From positions 1 to 32,121 of the forward strand of contig JAPLLK010000047.1 in assembly GCA_026387575.1 (NCBI GenBank): a DNA stretch of 32,121 nucleotides, written 5' to 3'. Position 1 is the first letter of the stretch, and each line of letters begins with the position of its first letter. The stretch comes from Nitrospirota bacterium. Its GTDB lineage: Bacteria > Nitrospirota > Thermodesulfovibrionia > Thermodesulfovibrionales > UBA1546. The notes under the pieces were generated by a model that saw nothing but the letters and a program-made list of their open reading frames with translations, ran no database searches and was not told the DNA's origin. The position numbers and the translations under genes were made by a program. Shown one piece after another: positions 25,595-32,121 of the stretch.

Positions 25595-25745
25595 AAAACC
25601 TTCATTCCTGAAGGGGATAGACAAGTATGAGGTGTTTCTGAACAAGGGAGCAGATTATGTAAAACGGATACTTGGGGGCTTGATAGTTTTGACATTGAAA
25701 TTGACTTGCTCTATTCATTCTGCTATCGTAATCACAGATAGCTGA
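25591..25745 (+). pseudogene. Possible frameshifted remnant of a small gene
   Basis: An ATG overlapping the pump stop (ATGA) follows a strong AAGGAGG but reads only MKNLHS before a TGA. One frame over, an open stretch from 25608 reads LKGIDKYEVFLNKGADYVKRILGGLIVLTL and ends at TGA 25743-25745, right at the riboswitch start. Removing one base would join the two into a roughly 50-residue protein with one hydrophobic segment. It might be a broken fourth gene of the efflux operon. No family was recognised. Confidence 0.3.
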
Positions 25746-25825
25746 CACGGCGATGGAGTTCGCCGTTAACTCCGTTGGAAAAACGGGGTAACCCGTCCTG
25801 ATCTTATCGGGACTGATGACTCCTA
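25746..25825 (+). promoter_or_regulatory. Fluoride riboswitch (crcB motif)
   Basis: The conserved 5' element GGCGATGGAGTTCGCC (25749-25764) forms the short helix GGCG/CGCC with the invariant loop, then TTAACTCCG as the junction strand. Two hairpins follow, and the invariant 3' element CTGATGACTCCTAC ends the aptamer (25812-25825). This arrangement matches the crcB-motif consensus, whose ligand is fluoride. The middle part has CTCCGTT/AACGGGG and GTCCTGA/TCGGGAC (one wobble). The 3' strand also forms the left arm of a terminator, so fluoride binding should favour readthrough into the antiporter gene. The ATG within the 3' element is part of the aptamer and not a start codon. Confidence 0.93.
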
Positions 25826-25856
25826 CTCTCACATTTGTTGAGGGCAGGAGTTTTTT
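25819..25856 (+). terminator. Riboswitch expression platform: intrinsic terminator
   Basis: 25819-25831 pairs with 25839-25851: ACTCCT with AGGAGT, then one A-C mismatch, then CTCTCA with TGAGGG including one wobble, around a seven-base loop. Six T follow (25851-25856). The left arm is the 3' strand of the fluoride aptamer, so aptamer folding and terminator folding exclude each other, giving an ON switch. Confidence 0.88.
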
Positions 25857-25872
25857 AGTTTATGGAGGCATA

Positions 25873-27051
25873 TTGGCAATAAGCATTGCACTGATCATCC
25901 TTATCGGGCTGCTCTCAGACTATCTTTTCGGGAAGATAAAACTTCCTGGCCTTATCGGCATGCTTCTTACAGGAATGCTGATGGGGCCTTATGTATTCAA
26001 TATGATAGACCCCGCTTTAATGACCTTGTCATCTGACTTCAGGATGATAGCCCTGATAATCATCCTTTTAAGGGCAGGGCTTGCTACAAAAAGAGACACG
26101 CTGAACAGGACAGGAAAGACAGTTGTATTAACAGGCATTGTGCCGGGACTTTTTGAAGGGCTGATGATAATGCTGATTGCGCCTTATTTTCTTAATATCG
26201 GATATCTTGAATCTGCGATTCTCGGGTTTATAATAGCTGCTGTCTCGCCTGCGGTCATAGTGCCGATGATGGTGAGCCTTATAGAAAGCAAAAAGGGGGA
26301 CAGGAAAGGAATCCCGACTTTGCTCCTTGCATCCTCTTCTCTGGATAACGTATCCGCTGTTGTAATATTTTCAGGCTTAATAGGTATTTATGAGGGGAAG
26401 AGCCCGAATATCCCGATGAAGCTTGCAGAGATTCCTTTTTCAATAATATCGGGAATAATCCTCGGCATACTGATTGGTTTTCTTCTTTACAGGGTTTTTA
26501 TGAGATACAAACCTCGCGCGACAAAGATGGGCATGATAGTTATAGGAGCCGCGATACTTCTTACATGGCTTGAAAATACCTTAAAGCCTTTTATCTTTGT
26601 CTCATCCCTTTCAGGTGTCATAGCAATAGGGTTTATACTCCTTGAAAAATCAGAGACAGTTGCGCATAAGGTATCGCAGAAACTCGGTAAGATATGGGTA
26701 TTTGCGGAGATTCTGCTCTTTGTGCTCATAGGCGCGCAGGTAAATGTAAGCGTTGCAATTGATGCCGGGATTGCAGGCGCATTGATTATATTCTTCGGCT
26801 TAATTGCAAGGAGCATCGGCGTATATCTTTCCCTGATGCGAACGGAGCTTGATATCAAAGAAAAAATGTTCTGCATTGTTTCGTATATCCCCAAGGCAAG
26901 CGTTCAGGCAGCTATAGGCGCTGTGCCGCTTGCAATCGGTATGAAATCAGGAGAGACAATGCTTGCGATTGCAGTGCTCTCCATCCTCTTTACTGCGCCC
27001 CTCGGCATAATTGCAATGAATGCTGTCGGAGAAAAAGTTTTTCAAAGGTGA
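25873..27051 (+). CDS. Cation/proton antiporter (CPA superfamily), fluoride-controlled
   Basis: Inner-membrane secondary transporter of about 392 residues with ten or more hydrophobic segments. The N-terminal DYLFGKIKLPGLIGMLLTGMLMGPYV and LLRAGL segments are typical of the Na+/H+ exchanger domain. A core motif SLDNVSAVVIFSG carries an Asp-Asn pair (D158, N159) where CPA1 members have the ion-binding ND pair in reverse order; PKASVQAAIGAVPLAIG is the matching later segment. The longer frame from 25816 begins inside the riboswitch and crosses the terminator, so it is rejected; the TTG at 25873 has GGAGG (25864-25868) four bases before it and places the first helix at residue 2. Whether it exports fluoride, protons or Na+ is unknown. 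Confidence 0.88.
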   Translation: MAISIALIILIGLLSDYLFGKIKLPGLIGMLLTGMLMGPYVFNMIDPALMTLSSDFRMIALIIILLRAGLATKRDTLNRTGKTVVLTGIVPGLFEGLMIMLIAPYFLNIGYLESAILGFIIAAVSPAVIVPMMVSLIESKKGDRKGIPTLLLASSSLDNVSAVVIFSGLIGIYEGKSPNIPMKLAEIPFSIISGIILGILIGFLLYRVFMRYKPRATKMGMIVIGAAILLTWLENTLKPFIFVSSLSGVIAIGFILLEKSETVAHKVSQKLGKIWVFAEILLFVLIGAQVNVSVAIDAGIAGALIIFFGLIARSIGVYLSLMRTELDIKEKMFCIVSYIPKASVQAAIGAVPLAIGMKSGETMLAIAVLSILFTAPLGIIAMNAVGEKVFQR

Positions 27052-27063
27052 TAAGTTCAATTA

Positions 27064-28293
27064 ATGCCTGATAAAAAAATCATCGGTCTTCAGAGAAACG
27101 TCTTCTTTGCAGGGCTTGTGAGTTTCTTCATGGACTTCAGCTCCGAGATGATTTATCCGCTCGTTCCAATATTCTTAAGTTCTGTTCTTGGTGTAAATAA
27201 ATCTGTCATAGGCCTCATAGAAGGAATTGCAGAAAGCACCGCAAGTCTTCTGAAAGTATTTTCAGGATGGTTTTCTGACAGAATCGGCAAGAGAAAAATC
27301 CTCCTTATTGTTGGTTATGGCATCTCAACATTGAGCAGGCCGATAATAGCGCTTTCAACACTCTGGGGACACGTCCTTGTATTCCGTTTCACTGACAGAT
27401 TCGGGAAAGGCATAAGAGGCGCTCCAAGAGATGCGCTAATTGCTGAATCAACTCCGCATAAAGACCTCGGGCGCTCTTTCGGTTTCCACAGGGGCATGGA
27501 TACACTTGGGGCGGTTATTGGCCCTGCAATGGCATTCGTCCTGCTTTCGCTTTTTACAGGCAATTACCGGCTTGTCTTCTGGTTTTCCATGATACCTGGG
27601 ATAATCGCAGTGCTGATAATTGTTTTCTTTATCAAAGAGCAGAAGAGCAAAAGCGCAGAAATTCAAAAGTCTGATGCTCCCGAGCTTCTTGTCCCGGGCG
27701 AGTCGTCGAGGAGACCGGGCTTCCGCGCTAACTTTGACTGGCGCTTTAAGGCATTTGTGGCAATTGCAACGCTATTTGCAATAGGCAACTCAAGCGATGT
27801 GTTTCTTATTCTCAAGGCAACAGATACAGGCGTTAAAGAAACGCAGATACCAATAATCTATCTCTGCTTCAACCTTGTTTATGCCCTTACCGCAATTCCT
27901 GCCGGAATCTTGTCAGACAGGATTGGAAGAAAGAGAATAATACTTGCAGGCCTTATCCTTTTTGGATTTATATACTGGGGGTTTGCCTCTGTATCAGAGC
28001 AGAAATATATCTGGGGATTATTTCTTTTATACGGAGTTTTCATGGGATTTACAGAAGGGATTCAGAAGGCATATCTCGGAAGTATAATCCCGGATAAATT
28101 CAGGGCAACAGGCTACGGAATATTCAATACATTTACAGGCCTCGCAATATTTCCCGCAAGCGTTGTAGGAGGATGGCTCTGGGATAAATACGGCTCACAT
28201 GCAACCTTTTATTACGGCGCAATCACGGCATTCCTTTCCGCATTTCTCTTTATCCTTTTTATCATCACTGCTAGAAGAAAAGGGCAGAAATGA
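27064..28293 (+). CDS. Major facilitator superfamily transporter, probably in the fluoride operon
   Basis: Twelve-helix MFS protein of 409 residues. Motif A appears in the loop between helices 2 and 3 as GWFSDRIGKRKILL and again after helix 8 as GILSDRIGRKRIIL. The segments FTDRFGKGIRGAPRDALI, FHRGMDTLGAVIGPAMAF and FTEGIQKAYLG are strong for an uncharacterised branch of MFS permeases common in Nitrospirota and Deltaproteobacteria. It follows the antiporter by 12 bp, with no promoter or terminator between them, so it should share the fluoride riboswitch. The substrate is unknown; no family member is established to move fluoride. Codon use matches the host. Confidence 0.9.
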   Translation: MPDKKIIGLQRNVFFAGLVSFFMDFSSEMIYPLVPIFLSSVLGVNKSVIGLIEGIAESTASLLKVFSGWFSDRIGKRKILLIVGYGISTLSRPIIALSTLWGHVLVFRFTDRFGKGIRGAPRDALIAESTPHKDLGRSFGFHRGMDTLGAVIGPAMAFVLLSLFTGNYRLVFWFSMIPGIIAVLIIVFFIKEQKSKSAEIQKSDAPELLVPGESSRRPGFRANFDWRFKAFVAIATLFAIGNSSDVFLILKATDTGVKETQIPIIYLCFNLVYALTAIPAGILSDRIGRKRIILAGLILFGFIYWGFASVSEQKYIWGLFLLYGVFMGFTEGIQKAYLGSIIPDKFRATGYGIFNTFTGLAIFPASVVGGWLWDKYGSHATFYYGAITAFLSAFLFILFIITARRKGQK

Positions 28294-28341
28294 GGTGTTT
28301 ATTAGCGCGATTAGGAAAGGGACGGTGTGACTCTTTGCCGT

Positions 28342-28788
28342 TTATTTTATTTCATGAGCTATAGCGTCTATTTCAAAAGAAGCATTCGCATAACCCACTT
28401 CTACAATTTGTTGTAAATAGACTGGCAGAAAACTAGCAATTGATCCAATTTGTTCGTACTGGTAAACGTGGCGAAACTCGTGGGAGAGCAAACGAATAGA
28501 ATCGTGGCCATGACATATAAAAACAGAGTAGCCTAATGTCAGCCCAACCATGCGAGGACCAAGCAGACCTGTTTGTAAGGCAGCAGCTCTAAGTTGTGGG
28601 TCTTCTGGAAGTGGAAGACGGTCAACCAACGCTAGTGCCGGTTGCATAACGCCTACAGTTCGTGCAATTGAGACTTCATTCTCATTTAATTGATTCCCAG
28701 ATTGGGCAACCCCACTCGCACGTGCTTCTGCCCACATGATAGCGGATGGAAGCAGCATAGGGAGTGCTGTTCGCAAATCAATATTCAT
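28342..28788 (-). CDS. Hypothetical HExxH protein, probably acquired
   Basis: The motif SHEFRHVYQYEQ gives a zinc-protease-type HExxH (H103, E104, H107 in this numbering), followed by GSIASFLPVYLQQIVEVGYANASFEIDA, a segment seen in a group of small uncharacterised bacterial proteins. No signal peptide is seen, and peptidase activity is not shown. The ATG at 28788 is chosen because GGAG lies seven bases before it; ATGs at 28800 and 28809 are in frame. Codon choice is clearly foreign here: Arg is mostly CGT, CGC or CGA and Gln mostly CAA, while neighbours use AGG/AGA and CAG. It lies alone between the MFS gene and the TPR gene. Confidence 0.7.
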   Translation of the reverse strand: MNIDLRTALPMLLPSAIMWAEARASGVAQSGNQLNENEVSIARTVGVMQPALALVDRLPLPEDPQLRAAALQTGLLGPRMVGLTLGYSVFICHGHDSIRLLSHEFRHVYQYEQIGSIASFLPVYLQQIVEVGYANASFEIDAIAHEIK

Positions 28789-28844
28789 AGTTTGCTCCAT
28801 GCCTAACATTCTCTTTTAAACTTCTTATAGCATGAGACCACAGC

Positions 28845-30002
28845 CTACCACTGGATTCCCATATTTATCAAGAAGTCTTGTGCAGGTTTATACCCAAGCC
28901 GCGCTGCTATTTGCATGTCATTAATCGCCTGCTGATAGTTTCCGAGTTTGTAATAAACAACTCCCTTATTGTAATACGCACTGTCATAGTCCGGCTTAAG
29001 TTCTATAGCCTTGGTAAAGTCCTTTATCGCCTGCTGATTGTTGCCTAAGTCGCCATAAGAAAGTCCCCGAAGACCATAAAGTCCTGCAAGAGCTGCAAGT
29101 CCTGCACTTGCAGAATCAGGATGGAGTTCTATTGCTTTGGCAATCTCTTTTATTGCGAGTTCTATCGTTTTGGTGTAATCCTTTATTGCCTTCTGGTAGT
29201 TGCCTAAGCGATCGAAAGCAAGTCCCCGAAACATATAAACCACGCTACCAAAATCTAGATTGAGGTCTATGGCTTTAGAGAAATCATTAATCGCCTGCTG
29301 AGAATTGCCTGAGTTTAAATAAGCAACGCCCCGCCTAAAGTACGCCTCTGCATCATCAGGCGATAGTTCAATGGCGTTGGTAAACGCTTCTAACGCTTCT
29401 TGTTCTCTCCCCGCCATACCTGCTTCGTATCCCTTATTAAACCACTCAATTGCAGTTAATCCCTGTATCGCCGCTTTGTATTCCTGCTGATTTTTTTTGC
29501 TTGGCTGTTTATTAGTAGCTTTAGCAAGCTCTTTGTTTAGCCTCTCCACCTCTTTGGTCAGTTCTTCAGCCTTTTTCCTCGTCTCCTCAAGTTCTTTTAC
29601 CTTAAACTGGTCATCCATGATTTTCTTTAATAACTTAGCCGCTTCCTTCGGATCAGCCGAGACTTTAGCCTTGAGCCAGTAGGTCTTTCCATCCCATTTA
29701 TCATCTATGATTTCAGCGCCTACAATTCCTGCGCTGTATGTTTTTACCTGCTCTTTTGTGAGCTTGAAGTCCTTAACCTCTGTCTCGCTTATCAGATATG
29801 TGCCGAGTTCTTCAAGAAGCAGTCTCTTTACCATCTCAAGCGAAATAGTCCTGCATGACGCCTTGCTGTCAAGCTCGCTCGCCTGATAGGTGTATTCTTT
29901 TACGAAGGTAACTTTTTCGGCAAAAGACAAAGATGCGAAAGATAGAAAGATGATGACAAGGGCCATGAATATCACGCCTATGCGGTGATTTAAAATCGTC
30001 AT
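28845..30002 (-). CDS. Secreted TPR-repeat protein with conserved N-terminal domain
   Basis: Periplasmic or envelope protein of 385 residues. A signal peptide (about 1-28, cleaved after SLSFA) is followed by a compact domain about 29-125 (YTYQASELDSKASCRTISLEMVKRLLLEELGTYL), a coiled coil about 130-175 rich in Lys and Glu, and seven or so TPR units (about 183-380) such as EAYFRRGVAYLNSGNSQQAINDFSKAIDL. One unit is interrupted near residues 285-310. TPR proteins act as protein-binding scaffolds; the partner is unknown. GGGGGTG lies before the ATG. On the minus strand a TATAAT box (30033-30038) is suitable as a promoter -10, though no good -35 was found. Confidence 0.85.
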   Translation of the reverse strand: MTILNHRIGVIFMALVIIFLSFASLSFAEKVTFVKEYTYQASELDSKASCRTISLEMVKRLLLEELGTYLISETEVKDFKLTKEQVKTYSAGIVGAEIIDDKWDGKTYWLKAKVSADPKEAAKLLKKIMDDQFKVKELEETRKKAEELTKEVERLNKELAKATNKQPSKKNQQEYKAAIQGLTAIEWFNKGYEAGMAGREQEALEAFTNAIELSPDDAEAYFRRGVAYLNSGNSQQAINDFSKAIDLNLDFGSVVYMFRGLAFDRLGNYQKAIKDYTKTIELAIKEIAKAIELHPDSASAGLAALAGLYGLRGLSYGDLGNNQQAIKDFTKAIELKPDYDSAYYNKGVVYYKLGNYQQAINDMQIAARLGYKPAQDFLINMGIQW

Positions 30003-30032
30003 GTTACACCCCCTTGCTTCAGTTATAGCAAG

Positions 30033-30038
30033 ATTATA
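30033..30038 (-). promoter_or_regulatory. -10 box of the TPR gene
   Basis: TATAAT on the minus strand, 31 bases before the ATG at 30002. No convincing -35 hexamer at 16-18 bp. The leader would include a small stem CTTGC/GCAAG (30013-30017 with 30028-30032). Confidence 0.4.
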
Positions 30039-30130
30039 TCATTTCATAAAATAAAACAGATGTGAAAATTACCCAAGTTAGGAGGTTTATTACTACTTTT
30101 AAATAGCAGCCAGTTCAGGAAGATTGAACT

Positions 30131-31801
30131 CTATTTCTTCACCCTCTCAACTACCTCTTCCACTTTCACCTTAACTGTCTCTTTAGTTTTTCTATCTTTA
30201 ATCTCAACAAAACCTTCTTTGAGATTTTTCTCTCCGAGGATTATTTGCGTTGGGATTCCGATTAAATCAGCGTCTTTAAATTTAACGCCTGCTCTTTCAT
30301 CACGGTCATCAAGCAGGACTTCAAAGTCTTTTCCTCTCAAGTCGTTATAAAGCTTCTCTGCAACCCCTACTGTCTTTGAATCATTCATGTTCAGAGGCAG
30401 AATCTCAACGTCAAATGGCGCGATGCTCTTGGGCCAGACAATCCCATCCTTGTCATTGTTCTGCTCTATTGCTGCTGCTGCTATGCGCGCAGGCCCGATG
30501 CCGTAACTTCCCATGATAATCGGCTTTTCCTGTCCGTTTTCATCAAGAAAAAATGCCTTTAGCGGCACAGAGTATTTTGTTCCAAGCTTAAAGATGTTCC
30601 CTATCTCAATACATTTTTCTATTCGTAGTTTCGCCCCGCATTTATGACATGCGTCTCCTTCTTTTGCAAGGTGTATGTCATGCCACTCTGCCTTAAAATC
30701 CTTCTCTGGCTTAATCCCTTTTGCATGATAGTGCTGTTTGTTTGCGCCGCTGATATAAACCCCTTCCCGCAAACACGAATCAGCAATGATTCTTATCTTC
30801 TGGTTCATTGGGCCAATGAACCCTGCCTCAACACTGAGAATTTCCTTTACCTCTGTTTTTTGCGCAGGCCTGTGACTGCCGATAATCTTCGTAAGCTTTT
30901 TTTCATGAAGTTCCTGATCTCCTCGTACGAGCGCAAGCACAGGCGTTTTGTCCGTTATAACAAGTATGCTCTTTATGAAATATGCCGGACTGAGCTTAAG
31001 GAAATTTGAAACCTCTTGAACAGTTCGTTTTTCAGGTGTGTGGACCTCTTCAAATTCCCAGTCTTCACTTTTGATTTTTAGAGGGACTGATTGTGCAAGC
31101 TCAACATTGGCAGAATACCCGCACTTATCGCATAGCGCTACCTCATCCTCACCAGCAGGGCTTGGAGCCATAAACTCGTGTGAGACTGCTCCTCCCATCA
31201 TGCCGGGGTCTGACTCAACCTGATGGAATTTCAAGCCGCACCTTTGGAATATTTTATGATATGCGCCTGCATGAAGCTGGTAACTTCTATCAAGGGACTC
31301 CTCGTCAGCGTCAAAGCTGTAACTGTCTTTCATGATGAATTCCCTTGTCCTTAGAACCCCGCTCTTGGGCCTTGCCTCATCCCTGAGTTTTGTCTGAATC
31401 TGATACCAAATCTGAGGCAAATCCCTGTATGAGCGAATCTCCCTTGATGCAAGCCATGTAATTATTTCCTCATGTGTCATGCCAAGGCACATGTCCCTGC
31501 CTGTCCTGTCTTTAAGCCTGAACATCTCATCTCCGATTGTATTCCATCTTCCGGTCTGCTGCCATACCTCAGCGGGATGAAGTACAGGCATTGATATCTC
31601 CTGAGCGCTGATTGACTCCATCTCCTCTTTCAGAATTGCATTTATCCTGTCAAGCGCTCTCCAGCCCAATGGAAGAAATATATACAGTCCGGCAGCAAGC
31701 TGCCTCACATAGCCTGCCCTAAGCATCAGTCTGTGGCTGACTGCATCTGCATCTGCAGGAACTTCTCTCAGTGTCGGGATGAACATTTTTGAAAAACGCA
31801 T
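30131..31801 (-). CDS. proS: Prolyl-tRNA synthetase
   Basis: Class II aminoacyl-tRNA synthetase charging tRNA-Pro in the cytosol. Motif 1 region ISMPVLHPAEVWQQTGR, motif 2 RDEARPKSGVLRTREFIMKDSYSF, and motif 3 IIMGSYGIGPARIAAAAIEQ are present. Between motifs 2 and 3 the bacterial insertion domain (YbaK-like, removes Ala from mis-charged tRNA-Pro) spans about 240-390, and a C-terminal anticodon-binding domain begins near FDVEILPLNM. Length 556 is close to the usual 565-575. GGAGG lies before the ATG. A short inverted repeat AGTTCA/TGAACT (30112-30117 with 30125-30130) follows the stop but has no T-tract. Two Cys pairs, CDKCG and CHKCG, in or near the insertion domain are typical of one bacterial subgroup and may bind zinc. 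Confidence 0.97.
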   Translation of the reverse strand: MRFSKMFIPTLREVPADADAVSHRLMLRAGYVRQLAAGLYIFLPLGWRALDRINAILKEEMESISAQEISMPVLHPAEVWQQTGRWNTIGDEMFRLKDRTGRDMCLGMTHEEIITWLASREIRSYRDLPQIWYQIQTKLRDEARPKSGVLRTREFIMKDSYSFDADEESLDRSYQLHAGAYHKIFQRCGLKFHQVESDPGMMGGAVSHEFMAPSPAGEDEVALCDKCGYSANVELAQSVPLKIKSEDWEFEEVHTPEKRTVQEVSNFLKLSPAYFIKSILVITDKTPVLALVRGDQELHEKKLTKIIGSHRPAQKTEVKEILSVEAGFIGPMNQKIRIIADSCLREGVYISGANKQHYHAKGIKPEKDFKAEWHDIHLAKEGDACHKCGAKLRIEKCIEIGNIFKLGTKYSVPLKAFFLDENGQEKPIIMGSYGIGPARIAAAAIEQNNDKDGIVWPKSIAPFDVEILPLNMNDSKTVGVAEKLYNDLRGKDFEVLLDDRDERAGVKFKDADLIGIPTQIILGEKNLKEGFVEIKDRKTKETVKVKVEEVVERVKK

Positions 31802-31824
31802 CTATTCCTCCAAATAATAAAGAA

Positions 31825-31890
31825 AGTTAGAAGTTACAAGTGAAAAGTTTTTAAAGTATTTTGTTCTTAACTCTCAACTTTCAACTTTTA
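31825..31890. repeat. Heptamer repeats in inverted orientation upstream of proS (copy 4)
   Basis: The left tract (31825-31852) reads AGTTAGA, AGTTACA, AGTGAAA, AGTTTTT. The right tract (31866-31890) read on the minus strand gives AGTTGAA, AGTTGAG, AGTTAAG. The two can pair imperfectly into a hairpin of roughly 25 bp with a 13-base loop. It lies within the 179-bp gap between the divergent proS and the PilB/GspE-type gene. The core AGTTGAAAGTT is shared with the copy at 913-940. Confidence 0.65.
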
Positions 31891-31980
31891 ATGATTGTTA
31901 GAGTAATGCATAAAAAAGGTTTAGTCAAGCTGTGTCAATTAACCTTTTATTGTAGAGGTGGTATGGTGTAAAATTAGGAC

Positions 31981-32121
31981 ATGGCAGCCAAATTAGGACA
32001 GATACTGATAGACTCGGGTGTAATCACAGAGGCGCAGTTGAACGAGGCATTAACAGTGCAGAAGAGGGGCGGCGGAAGGCTCGGGACGAATCTCGTGAAA
32101 TTAGGGCATATAACCGAGGAC
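31981..32121 (+). CDS. Type II secretion / type IV pilus ATPase N-terminal domain protein (GspE/PilB-like), 5' part
   Basis: Partial: 47 codons before the window ends. The reading MAAKLGQILIDSGVITEAQLNEAL then GRLGTNLVKLGHITED is the MshEN/GspE N-terminal fold that starts PilB, GspE and MshE assembly ATPases and also some standalone domains. The ATPase core is outside the window, so the exact type is open. No clear Shine-Dalgarno sequence is present; TAAAAT (31969-31974) ends six bases before the ATG. It could power the pili made from the pilins at 11172-11889, but the genes are 20 kb apart. Confidence 0.75.
   Translation, partial: MAAKLGQILIDSGVITEAQLNEALTVQKRGGGRLGTNLVKLGHITED

Noticed and set aside
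30112-30130. Terminator after proS
   Set aside because: AGTTCA/TGAACT forms only a 6-bp A+T-rich stem and no T-tract follows on the minus strand.

Overview
The window is a chromosomal segment of a Gram-negative bacterium. Evidence for the cell type is an rod-shape (MreBCD/PBP2/RodA) elongasome, an outer-membrane TolC-type factor with an RND pump, type IV-like pilins, and an HspR-regulated dnaJ-clpB operon. Most genes use AGG/AGA for Arg and ATA/ATT for Ile, and the overall protein flavour resembles Nitrospirota (Thermodesulfovibrio-like) or deltaproteobacterial genomes. That placement is an inference from general resemblance and no phylogeny was run.

Layout. 1-783: the end of rplY (ribosomal protein L25/CTC) followed with no gap by pth. 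819-895: elongator tRNA-Met on the minus strand. 968-6510 (minus): a cell-elongation operon, RDD membrane protein-mreB-mreC-mreD-mrdA-rodA, with overlapping or nearly overlapping genes; mrdA (PBP2) lacks the usual C-terminal strand and helix. 6561-8408 (plus): a class A PBP that runs 47 bp into the convergent ftsY (8362-9267, minus). 9268-9577 is a 310-bp gap with a long inverted repeat and a perfect hairpin. 9578-10996: nagZ-like GH3 enzyme carrying a translated heptamer repeat. 11172-13706: two tandem type IV-like pilins and an O-antigen-ligase/PglL-type enzyme whose start region is folded into an intrinsic terminator. 13814-18234: an HspR-type operator over a sigma70 promoter, then dnaJ-hspR-clpB. 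18247-19669: a small hypothetical gene and a radical SAM protein. 19758-25594: TolC-type protein, lipoprotein adaptor and heavy-metal-type RND pump, with codon use unlike the neighbours. 25746-25856: a fluoride (crcB-motif) riboswitch with its terminator, controlling a cation/proton antiporter and an MFS transporter (25873-28293). 28342-30002 (minus): a foreign-looking HExxH protein and a TPR protein. 30131-31801 (minus): proS. 31981-end: the start of a GspE/PilB-type ATPase N-terminal domain protein.

How they work together. Wall-growth genes (mreBCD, PBP2, RodA, class A PBP) and wall recycling (NagZ) cluster in the first third. The pilin pair plus glycosyltransferase-like ligase form one transcription unit that is probably attenuated between pilin and ligase. 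DnaJ, HspR and ClpB make a self-limiting heat-shock unit. Two export systems lie side by side: a probably acquired metal-type RND pump, and a native-looking antiporter/MFS pair switched by fluoride.

The most interesting points are the fluoride riboswitch operon with its unstudied MFS partner, the terminator that hides the ligase ribosome-binding site and start codon, the truncated PBP2 next to a REP-like palindrome, and a family of degenerate 7-bp-period repeats at four places, one of them inside a coding sequence.
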